A DNA stretch of 64,000 nucleotides from Cenococcum geophilum 1.58 (taxonomy: Eukaryota > Ascomycota > Dothideomycetes > Gloniales > Gloniaceae). Of this stretch, positions 37,801 to 46,620 are shown piece by piece. How positions within the stretch are numbered: position 1 is the first letter of the stretch; the number at the start of each line of letters is the position of its first letter. The notes under the pieces were generated by a model, which saw only the letters and a program-made list of their open reading frames with translations, ran no database searches and was not told where the DNA came from. The stretch spans positions 1 through 64,000 of the forward strand of contig KV748273.1 in assembly GCA_001692895.1 (NCBI GenBank). Direction: 5' to 3'. The position numbers and the translations under genes were made by a program.

Positions 37801-38857
37801 ATTTATATAAGCTCTATCTTTAAACTACTAACTTTACTATAGAGTCCGCCTAAACGTCTTCTGCTACTAAGATCCCTAGTTTAGCCTCTGCTCCTTAGTC
37901 CTATAATTACTAAATCCTTAACCTCTAGGTTTTTATAGTTTTTTACTCTATCTCTTATAGGCTTCTTTAGTACTACTTAGGTCCATTAGCTCTACGCTAT
38001 ACTATAGTTTCTAACTTAGCTTTAGTCGTTGCGTACTTTACGTCTTATATAACTATAAAACTCTATCTTAGCCTCTCTTAGCCTATTCCCTTTAGTAGAT
38101 CCAATTATTAATCTTAATTACTTAATCTATTAAATCCTATAGGGTATCCGCATCTTCTATTAGAATAATCGCGTCCTAGACTTTAGCCTTAAGTCCCTAT
38201 TTATACTATACTATAAGCGCCTTATTATTCTACTTAACTTATATCGCTAGCGTTTAGAACTATATTATATACTTAATCGCTAAGGTTTATTATATAATGT
38301 TTTAGAGTTTTCTTTCTGCTATAGTTACTGCCTCTAGATCTCCAAATATTTATATAAGTCGCTCTATAAACTCTTCCTAGCTTAAAAATATAAACTATAC
38401 CTCCTAATTAGTAGTTATTATTCTATTTACCTATATTTCCGTAAGGTAAGACTTAAACTACTTAAGTGCTCTTCCTGATAGGAATAGTCCCGTATAGGCT
38501 ATTCGACCTATAGGTATTAGCAGCTTTACCCCTTTTTATATAACCTTAAAGTGTATTTATATAAGAAATCCCTTAAGCTTAAATCTCTCTCCTAAATACC
38601 TTTTAATTAATGGTAATTTAATCTTTGCCGCTCTAATCCTATTAACCCTTTCTTCCAACGCTGCATTATTAGTTATTAACTAGTTAACTATCTCTTATAG
38701 CTATTTAACCGTCACAGGTTGCTATAAGTTAGTATTTGCTATACTAGTGTCACCTAACCTTAAAGTAGTTGCCGCCGTTAATAGCGTTATGGTAGCTGCT
38801 TTTAGTGGCATATTATTTAACTTTCTATATTTAATACTATAACTAGGTAGTAATTAT

Positions 38858-39280
38858 ACAACGGAACCTTATAGTAGGAACTATAATAGGCTTATTATTA
38901 GGCTAGGTATATAGGTAATATAAATTAAAGTTAATAACGTAATAATAACTAGTAGAGTAGTTACCTAATAGATTAACTCTAATTATATTCTAAGAATTAC
39001 TATAAGGAAGGAACTATCTAGGTAGGGACTAAGGGTCCTTAAATACACAACCGTACTTCTATAAAATCCTTCTTATACGTAATATACGTGTGCTCTATCT
39101 GCTCTATTACGGATTATATAGATCTTATAGATTATATAGATTACGTCATGTAACCTTGGTTACCATTCCTCGTCACATAACTCTATCGGCTCCATCTTGG
39201 ACCGTGCTTGTATCAACTAACTAGCTTCTTCCGACTCTTCTCCAAGTAGTCGTAACATTGTACTTAAAGCGTCCATAACA
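38858..39280 (-). repeat. 5' LTR of element D
   Basis: On the plus strand it runs from about tacaacggaaccttat to aaagcgtccataaca, about 423 bases, clearly homologous to the LTRs of B and C. The other LTR of D is not in the window. Confidence 0.88.
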
Positions 39281-40396
39281 ATATTCTTATAAATTTAATA
39301 CTTAGTTGCCATCAATTAAGGCAAAGCTATGAGTTAATAATGCGGCTATTAGCGATATAATTGCGTAGTTCTACTACGTATTTTTAAATCTTAATAGTAG
39401 CGTATAGGCAATAGTTCCACCTTAGCTTAGATAGGCAGAAGAGTCGAATATATAGAATTATAATTTAATTCTAGATTAGTTAGCGCGCGTCTATAATAAT
39501 CCAAATAAGATACAAAAGGCAAAGGATAGGTTGCTGTCCCTATAGCAAGACAGCGATTTAGTACTAACCTATATATTAGATTTCGAACGCGTTATGTATA
39601 AGGCACGTAGGCAGAATTGGCCAGATATTAATAAGATATTAATATTTAGGAACGGGCTAAACTCGACCATCTATAGTAGGCTTAATTAGCAGCTTAACCT
39701 ACCGCGAGAATACCGTAATTTTGTTCGAATTATTTAACAGCTAGCTGACCAATTGTTTTCTTATTCTACGGTACAGTCTTCTAGCAACGGTAGCGGTAAC
39801 GGTAACGGCAATAGCAACTACTAACGTAGATCGGAACTTATAGATATTAGTGCTATCGCAATTAATTTAATCGATGTCCCTAGCTCTTAATTTATACCCC
39901 CACAGTCTACAAGCCCCCACGCTTAATCTATATTACCAGCTCGCTAAAGTCAATATAGATACGAAGGGCGTTGCGTACGCTGTAGATCGTTTGGCCACTG
40001 GGTTGAAAACTGTCCGCTATAACTATATAGCTGCTCGCTGTGGCCACATAAGAAGCAGATGGGCAAGAGGACACCTGCTAGCGATTGAGGATCAGACGAA
40101 TCGGATCTAGATAAGGAGATTGGTCGGTTACAAAGGGGTAAGATTTAATCTGTTTTAACTGTACAAGAGGTAGACAATAAAGCCTGAGGGCGGGCTTTCT
40201 CAAAGGGGGGGTGATGTTACGGCACCGTAACGGATCTAGTCAGGGGCTCGCTTGAGACTTGGCACACACATATAGACGTCCTTTCCACCACCTTCTGCTC
40301 CTCAGCCTAATATCCTCGTCGATAGACAATCCAATTGTACAGGTTTGCATACGTTCTTTACGGCGCTCGTGCCTCGATTGACTGAGTCCCGTGACA
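39281..40396 (+). mobile_element. Element M: gypsy gag remnant running into a 3' LTR (fossil)
   Basis: The plus-strand reading at about 39,330-40,130 is gag-like (capsid-type helices, then a Ser/Asn/Gly-rich linker near 39,780). It is followed directly by a conserved hairpin (40,179-40,198), a polypurine tract (aaaggggggg at 40,203) and an LTR, with no pol between. The left side is cut at the LTR of D. The right half shows little RIP. The 78-codon frame at 39,874-40,110 belongs here. Broken; the 5' LTR is missing. Confidence 0.7.
40215..40396 (+). repeat. 3' LTR of element M
   Basis: It runs from tgttacggcaccgtaac to gagtcccgtgaca, 182 bases. The terminal half, read in reverse, shares gactcagtcaatcgaggcac and attggattgtctat with the LTRs of A, so the two are related families. 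The 73-codon frame at 40,345-40,566 is incidental. Confidence 0.85.
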
Positions 40397-40969
40397 CCTC
40401 CGTAGTAACCGCAGCAGCAAGCCAGGCCTTAGCCCCCTCTTTGGGTGGTGACTATAGCTCTCCCTCTGCTTTACTAATATCCTTATTGTTAAATATATCC
40501 TTTAGTAGAGGTCCATATCTATGCCGAAGACCCTTATTTGCCTTAATTATATCTATCTGCAGCTAAGAGCGTGAAGCCCGCCACAATAGTATTAGGCAAG
40601 GAAGGGAGGGCATAAATATTAAAGTACTAAGTATAGATGTAGGAGCGACAGCAGGAATGGCAGAGGATAAGTAGATATCCTTAATATTTACAAATTAATT
40701 ATTTTGTGAGAGAGGAACTCACTAATGCTAAGCACCAGCGTCGCCGATTGGCTGTTCAGCCTTAACACCAAGCACTAACTCCTCAGCGGCCTATCCTCCC
40801 TCCTAATTAGGTATAGAACTGGAGCTCCAGGAGCTCCAAACGGGGCAAGTCCACTCCAATCCAGCCTTACACCGTATAGCTCCAAATCCAATGCAAGAAA
40901 GGATCCAATGTGGAGCTCCAGAGGTGCTCCAGTCCAGTTAGATCACTGTCTCTTGTCAAGTTTTGAGAT
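40397..40969. other. Intergenic stretch of the host-gene island
   Basis: Normal base composition, no RIP signature and no open frame worth calling. It contains a cluster of ggagctcc words forming a loose inverted repeat (separate entry). It presumably holds the downstream flank of the RNase-like remnant on the minus strand. Confidence 0.5.
40817..40939. repeat. Short ggagctcc-rich inverted-repeat unit (MITE-like)
   Basis: A 123-base unit begins aactggagctccaggagctc and ends ggtgctccagtccagtt, so its ends are partly inverted copies of each other. Further gctcca words lie inside at about 40,878 and 40,913. No clear target duplication was seen. It could be a small foldback transposon or a cluster of protein-binding sites. 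Confidence 0.5.
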
Positions 40970-41401
40970 CTAATTCGAGTGTCGTCTGCCCTCCGTTCTT
41001 CTTTCTTTTAAGGGTCGGATTTCAGCACGGCTAAAGCCTCCCATTTTATTTTTATCGTGGTACATTACCCCCTTCACCGTTTTTTTGTCATCGGTAACAG
41101 CTCGATAAATTTCAGGTTCGTTATTCGGCCCGACGCGCTGACTACACTGAAAGTCCCGGCCGTCCGCCTTAACTGGAAACTCAGAGATATTGGTTCTTGG
41201 TTTTCCGGTGTTAGGTACCGCCTGCGCCTCCTTCGCAGTGAATATCTGTTCTATGTAATGATAACCGTGTGGGTATCCAGAAGTATTGCCCGCCGCCTTA
41301 GACTCTCGTGGTTTGCCCATAAACGCTGCTGGATAAGCTGCCACCTGCTTATTCACGTTATATGCAGACGTAATCGGCTGCCCTTTTTGCTCCCAATACC
41401 C
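40970..41401 (-). pseudogene. RNase N1/T1-like coding remnant, probably broken
   Basis: The minus strand is open for 144 codons, ending at 40,970. Features in order are YPHGYH, EFPVKADGR, a GP...YRAV segment and GVMYHDKN...GGF. This order matches the Tyr/His, Glu, Arg and His catalytic blocks of secreted fungal guanyl-specific RNases (N1/T1 fold), which cut RNA after G. The match is by eye and the loops are longer than in T1. No start codon or signal peptide is seen; the open part is preceded by an acceptor-like AG. Coding-like sequence continues upstream to about 41,650 in other frames, so the gene looks broken, with a few breaks, or is spliced. As it may be a decayed toxin-type gene I do not join the pieces. 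The opposite-strand frame at 41,057-41,428 is a shadow. Confidence 0.55.
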
Positions 41402-42309
41402 CTAAAATGCAAGTCAGTACGTCCGTAAATAGGATTAAAGTCTGTCTGGTCCCGGCCACAACATTTGCTTACATAACCAGAGTGTGTCGGTGCTGAGTTT
41501 GTTTTCCACATAGTTGTTATTAAAAGTATTATAGCCTTCGGCTTGTCTAGAGTTGTCTCTGCGATGAGGAAAGTTTGGATAGCGTGTATAAGCTTTATTA
41601 GAAGTTAGAACACAGTCTCTATCACCAAATTATGCCCACTAGTGAACTCACTCGAGACTGGCCAGCGAAATATGTGAAATAGTCGATAGAGTAGCAATCG
41701 GAATTCCAGGGACGAGGTTTACTCTTATACACTGAGCATTAGCACTCTAACTTTAGGTAGAAGGCAATCGATGCAAAAAATTTTAAATTCTAAAATTAAA
41801 CTTTTTAAATTTAAATTTTTAAAATAGAGTTAAGCAGCGCAGAGGACGCATGAATCCATATGGGGAACTGAAGCTGCGGCGGTTTCCAGTTCAACAAGAG
41901 CCATCTCCCGTATGTAGGTGTCGACCTGAAAATGAGGTCATAAAAGAAGGACTCGTGTATCGATTAATCTATGAAGAAAAAGGGACTATGTATATATAGT
42001 GGGGGTTACAGGCAACAGAGATAGGTACTAGGCAACTGGAACAGGTAACAGGCAACTGAGACAATCCGTCTCAGTTCGACAGTATGCATGGTGCGAATAA
42101 GTGAAGCGGTCCCGTAGACGAGGATCCTCTCTTGAACAGTTGCAGGTAAGACTCTGCCGCTGATCACGCGGCTAATTAGAGTTCTAAGTTTAAAGGCAGC
42201 AAGTATCCTAGATAACCCCGCTTCTTTATAAGGCCGCAGAAAACACTGTCCATTTTACACCGCTGCCCACAGCCCTCCCCACCCTTACATTCTATCATTT
42301 CTTCCAGCC
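41402..42309. other. Stretch between the RNase-like remnant and the DUF3632 gene
   Basis: The left 250 bases still look coding on the minus strand (see the RNase-like remnant). A low-complexity A/T run lies at about 41,776-41,830. Three aggcaac words at about 42,010-42,060 form a loose repeat. The right 250 bases are the likely promoter and pyrimidine-rich leader of the DUF3632 gene. Confidence 0.5.
42225..42233 (+). promoter_or_regulatory. Possible TATA-type element of the DUF3632 gene
   Basis: The sequence tttataagg lies about 80 bases upstream of the start codon. A pyrimidine-rich leader (42,255-42,305) follows, as is common in fungal promoters. Confidence 0.4.
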
Positions 42310-43221
42310 ATGTCCGAACCAGCACTACAGCTTAAGAGTATTGATGAGGACGATCTCTGCTTCCCTATCCTTAGAGAATTCCTCCAGCCTAACAGCTCAC
42401 GGTCACCTGCGGAGGCCGCCTGCCTCATTAACGCCCTCAGTCCTACGCATGAGAAACCACATAACGGAGGCTCTATCGACGGTTTCTTGTGGGCAACATG
42501 GGAGACATTTATAGAAACGGCCAGCCAGATCCCGCATGATTATCCAGCACTGCAGAAACTTGTGGAAATCATTCAGGAGCTTACGAAGCTGCCACCGGTA
42601 GCGATTAAGTTGCCATATTTACAGGTACGCTACTGGATATCATACACCTGACGAAGCGCTTTTATGTAGGCTAGCAATTAACGTTAGGAGGAATCGGCCC
42701 TTTGGACCGACGTTTTTGTGCTTAACTCAAGCATACGGGAGGCATGGGACCGTAAGTAGCTGATATACGCTTCCTTATACTTTTGTCTTTTGCTTATCAT
42801 CTTCCGTCTAGCACCTACCTTTGAGACCACCTCTAAGGACGTAAAGCAGGAATGGATCAGTCTAAATTCCTTTTCAGCGCGGCTTCTAAATGCCGGTCTG
42901 CTAGGAGGTACTAATATCCCCACGTGGGCGCTTCGGGACGCGTTAGAGGAAGATATATCATTTGAGCCCGCTCGGGATACTATTGTAGCGGCTGCTGCTG
43001 AATGGATTTTACATGCTCGTAATGCGCTTTTTACGCGTATCTCTAAAGAGCCTGCCAATCCTGCCACATTACAGGCCACAGCGCAAGGACCGCTATATAA
43101 GGGAAAGGCTGGTTTGCCGCTAGAGAGGTGGACGTTTTGGAAACGTCGGTTTTGCGAAATAAGCGATGATCTCGGAGAACCTGTTAAGCAGGCGGCGATC
43201 AAAGCAGCAGAGATTATGTAA
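42310..43221 (+). CDS. DUF3632 family protein, three exons, intact
   Basis: Exons are 42,310-42,624, 42,688-42,751 and 42,812-43,221. The introns (63 and 60 bases) have gtacgc...ttag and gtaagt...ctag borders, and exon lengths sum to 789 bases, giving 262 residues and a stop with no frame break. The start follows a purine at -3 (gccATG). Recognisable family blocks are FLWATWETFIETASQIPHDY, LWTDVFVLNSSIREAWD (exon 2), EWISLNSFSARL, TWALRDALEE, AAAEWILHA and the C-terminal LERWTFWKRRF. DUF3632 is a helical family nearly confined to filamentous fungi; its function is unknown and no catalytic motif is visible. There is no signal peptide or membrane segment, so it is probably cytosolic or nuclear. 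It lies in a RIP-free patch among dead elements. A 186-codon minus-strand frame over it is a shadow. Confidence 0.87.
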
Positions 43222-43494
43222 CTGATTAATGCCAGCCATTCCATTTTTATAAAATACTCTTCACTTACTTACTATACTTTCTAAATTTTAGAATAAGGAG
43301 ATCGTAGCTATCTACTAAATACTTTATCCTTTATCCCGTTAAATCGCTTTTAATAATTATTAATAAGAACTTATTAATTAATTTAAGTTAAATTTAACAC
43401 TTATATTAATAAATATAAAGCCTTTAATAGAGGTTAATATTTTGATATTTTAATATATAAGCCTGACCTTTAAAGTTAAGTCGTTTAATATAAC
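43222..43494. other. AT-rich flank of the gene island
   Basis: Composition switches back to AT-rich with RIP-like dinucleotide bias right after the DUF3632 stop codon. It would contain the 3' untranslated region. No open frame or named repeat was recognised. Confidence 0.5.
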
Positions 43495-43796
43495 TGTAAG
43501 GGATATTATCACGGCGGGGTACAGCTGAGTGTGGTCCGGAAAAAGTTGAACGCGGTCGATGGGGTCGACGAAAACCAAGCGTGGTCACCAATGGAGCCGC
43601 CGGAAAAAGGTCAGTGGTACCCAACTTTTACCTAAAATAGTAGAGCTACTGCTTCGCAGAGCATACCCCTTTGCCAATACCTTCTCTATAAATTACGGAA
43701 TCTTATCATAGACTAGTCTACCATTAGTAGACCAAAAGCACCTTCCCATTCTAGTAGAGAACTCATCTTCCAGCAGCGAGCTCTAGAGAGATATTA
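43495..43796 (+). repeat. Possible solo LTR at the right edge of the composite block
   Basis: The sequence opens with tgtaagggatattatcacgg, the look of a Ty1/copia LTR start, and runs to the point where element A resumes. The first 130 bases are GC-rich and lightly mutated; the rest is mixed. No matching second LTR or clear 5-base target duplication was found, so the boundaries and the class are tentative. Confidence 0.4.
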
Positions 43797-46101
43797 GGTT
43801 CCTTATCTATAAGCTTACTTTTTTATCCGCTAAGCTTACTTCCCTTTTCCTTAATTATTTAATTAATTTTATATAAGCTTATTATAAAGGTAATAGTATT
43901 AGGCTAAACTAAGTTTTAGTAAAATCCTACGGCACTAATATAGCAGATATTAACTAGTAGGAGGTCCGCTAGTTTCCTTATAGTTATTTTCTAAACCATA
44001 TTTTACGGTCTAGGGTTTATAACCTTTTTTAGCTTCTATTCCATCTTTTATAGGTTATCCCTCTAATTTATTAGTTTAGTATAATGTCTAATATCCCTTA
44101 CTATTCTTTATAGCTATATAGGGCCTAAGCTCTCTATAGGGGGCTTTTTTAAATCACTACTAACTTTCTAGGTCTTTAATGCGGGTGGTATAACATAGGT
44201 AGTTTAGGGGCGATATAGTACACAGATCTATTGCGAATTAAGCTATATATCTTTCTTAAAGGCCTAGTCCCTATATATAGCATCAGCCTAGTAAATAGTC
44301 TTAATCTAGGGCTATATAAGGTTTTCTATTATAATGCTAATTTCTTTTATAAAAAAAGGGGTTAGGGGTAGGGTTTTGGGCTAGATAAGCTGTCTACTCT
44401 ATATATGGAGCTATAAGCCTAAATAGGCTAGCTATTTTCGCCTTAAGATTATATTATAGCTACCTAGGTCCATAATAAGGAAGGGGATATTATATTACCT
44501 TTATTTATTAACATAGAGGTAAATCTATAAGATAGTTATAATAGGTCGCTCTATCCGCCCATTATACCTATAGATAGGAATTAATTTAGGCAGTTCTTTA
44601 ATAGGCGCATTTAAAAAGTTAGCCAGCTTTATAGTATACTAGGTATCTATTAAGGTAAAGGTATTTACTCTAGAGTTAGCTAAAGTAGAGGTTAAAACTT
44701 AGTATCTATTACAGAATAAAGTATAAGGAATAGTATAGCTTCTTTTACTAACTAGCAAATCTAGATTAACATCTAATATATTAATCCCTTTTAACCCTAG
44801 AGAGGAGTCTTTTTTTAGGGTTCCTCTTTTTCTAACTCTATGCTATTCTCCTAGATTAATAAAATCTTATCTGCTTTTATATTTATTAGGTAATCCTTTA
44901 TATAGTAGCCTTTTTAACTATAAAAAAAGTAAGCTCCTTAATTACTAAGGGCCTATATATAGGGGTTGCTATATATAGGCTAAGCATTCGCTAGACTTAT
45001 AGTAAGACTAGCCGTATAGCTAGCTGCTAAATTAGCGGCGGGCTATATGGGTGGTATTATAGGGGTTACTAATTGTGCTAGGGTATTGCTGGCCGTTCTT
45101 ATATTACTTATAGTCTAATTTAAAGAGTTTCTAGCTTTATACTATTTAGCATATACCTTAATTCGGCGGAGGCCTTAGTTAATAGCTGAGCACTAGTCTA
45201 TAAGTTCCTTTAGCGTCTATATAGTAGTAAAAACTAGTAGTATAGCTCGCTGCAGGTCTAGGGTAAGCTTATTAAATAGGTCTAGTATTAGATCTTCCTA
45301 GGGAATTTAAGCTAAGAAGGTCTCTGTCGTTTTTATATTTAGGCTTTTATAATTAAGTCGGGCGTTTTATACTTTAAAGGGGTCCTTATAAATAGAAGAT
45401 AGGTAAACAATTATCTCTTTTTTAGAGAGGAAGGGATCTGCTAAGTCCTATACGTATTACGGACGTAGGTGCGTCTATACGTCCCTACCGGTACGGCTAA
45501 GGACGTAGGCCATTTTAGCCTAAGTGGCAGGGAAGTGGTCCGTATTAACTTTAAGCTTATTTTATAATTAAAGCTTCTAATTATTAAATATAGGGTTAGT
45601 TTCGTCTATAAGTAATAGGGGGTCCGCGACCTTTATAGACCGCGATAATACTAATACTATACGTTAGGCTAAAGCCTTAAGGACTATAGTAAGTCTCTAG
45701 GTATTTAATAACTCTTTACTAAATATAAGGGGTTCTCTAGCTTTAAGCAGCTTTTAAAGTTATTTAATTTTAGTATTATCTATTATAAGCTCCACCTAGA
45801 AGTTTAAGTTAGTTACTATTTTACTATCGGAGGTATTTAAGGGTCCTACGGCTGCTTTACCGGCCGCTGTGGTTCTTGGTATAGTAATATAGTTATTAAG
45901 GTAACTTTTAGTAGAATTCTATAGGGGTTTTAGTCTATGCGTATTCTGTAGGTCTTATTATTCTTTTCTATTCTTCTAGTTCTGTTTTATTCTTCGAGTT
46001 CTAGTAATAGTCTTTAGGTTTATTTCTATATTCTATTCTTATTTATAGTCTATAAATATTTTTAAGTTCCTTCTTAGGAAGAGTAGACAAGCTTTAAATA
46101 A
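43797..46101 (-). mobile_element. Element A, protease and gag region (fossil)
   Basis: A resumes with a stretch matching F from about 60,400. Protease-like sequence lies at about 44,000-44,600, a CCHC zinc knuckle at about 44,890-44,945, and gag fills the rest to the 5' LTR. It is broken many times. Confidence 0.8.
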
Positions 46102-46345
46102 TATTAGCAACTTAGTTAATTAAGGCACAAGTATAGTAAAAGGGTCGCGCAAGCCTATATAATTGGATTGTCTATAAACAAGGATTTAAAGCTAGAGAAA
46201 GGAAAGGAGATGGAGGGTAGCGCCGCTTAACGTTATATATAATCCTCTAATTACATAATAGTAATTATCTAAAACTGTATAGAACTATCTACGACTATCT
46301 ACTACTGTTTGCTATAATTTACTAGTTTCCATTAGCGCTATAATA
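46102..46345 (-). repeat. LTR of element A, right (5' LTR on its strand)
   Basis: On the plus strand it runs from tattagcaacttagtt to ttagcgctataata, 244 bases, followed by the target duplication aaggg. It is heavily RIP-mutated, whereas its partner at 3,616 is not. Confidence 0.9.
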
Positions 46346-46620
46346 AAGGGAGCACCTACTTCTCTATAAAGGCTTTAAATATTATAAAGGTAATAAAGCC
46401 TTATAGAATAAAGTAGCTTAGATATCCGTCTACTATTAGCGCTGGTAAAATACTCCACTTCTCTAACCTTTTAAGTGGGCGTATAACTCTATAACCAGAT
46501 TTAATTAGTGCCTAACTATATTTTATATTACCTGTTCTCTAGTTTAAAGTAGACTTATTAAAGAAGATAAGCTAATCTACTACCTAGCTCTTTTATATAC
46601 TAATCTATATATTATATAGA
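46346..46620 (-). pseudogene. Tc1/mariner transposon G, right part (transposase middle)
   Basis: The minus strand reads EKWSILPALIVDGYLSYFIL at about 46,405-46,465, then GFITFIIFKAFIEK, ending near element A. This is the stretch between the first and second catalytic acids of DDE_3 transposases and continues the piece at 3,306-3,610. It is moderately RIP-mutated, with stops. The N-terminal helix-turn-helix part and the right terminal repeat are not seen, because element H begins at 46,621. Confidence 0.8.

Larger units (their letters stand above)
27321..39280 (-). mobile_element. Ty3/gypsy element D (fossil), same family as B and C, truncated
   Basis: It matches C from the RNase H region to the 5' LTR. 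Segments are 27,321-27,900 (RNase H/RT) and 34,851-38,857 (RT, protease, gag), with element E between. The integrase half and 3' LTR are absent at the left edge, where D abuts element A. Several ambiguous bases lie at 34,961-35,008. It is broken many times. Confidence 0.88.
27321..43796. other. Composite block interrupting element A
   Basis: Element A stops at 27,320 and resumes at about 43,797 with essentially no loss when compared with F (60,395-60,420). The 16.5 kb between holds a fragment of D (with E and L inside), remnant M, the host-gene island and a possible solo LTR. The left edge falls inside D's RNase H region rather than at an element end, and no convincing target duplication is seen. 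The block therefore looks pasted in by repair or rearrangement, not by simple transposition. An assembly join is an alternative. Confidence 0.65.
3616..46345 (-). mobile_element. Ty3/gypsy element A (fossil), split by two large insertions
   Basis: A is an LTR retrotransposon of the Ty3/gypsy type on the minus strand. The 244-base LTRs are at 3,616-3,859 and 46,102-46,345, with the same 5-base target duplication aaggg outside both (3,611-3,615 and 46,346-46,350). Without its insertions it is about 5.9 kb. Order on its own strand is 5' LTR, gag with zinc knuckle, protease, RT/RNase H, integrase, 3' LTR. It is interrupted by LINE K (5,231-25,591) and by the composite block at 27,321-about 43,796. 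It is an old copy with dozens of breaks. F is a sister copy. Confidence 0.9.

Noticed and set aside
41057-41428. 123-codon plus-strand frame opposite the RNase-like remnant
   Set aside because: The minus-strand reading carries ordered RNase-like motifs; this one has none.
42684-43244. 186-codon minus-strand frame over the DUF3632 gene
   Set aside because: It lies opposite the well-supported exons and has no family features, so it is a shadow.
27321-43796. Composite block as a Helitron or Starship cargo element
   Set aside because: No captain, helicase or characteristic ends were seen; the left edge lies inside a truncated gypsy element.
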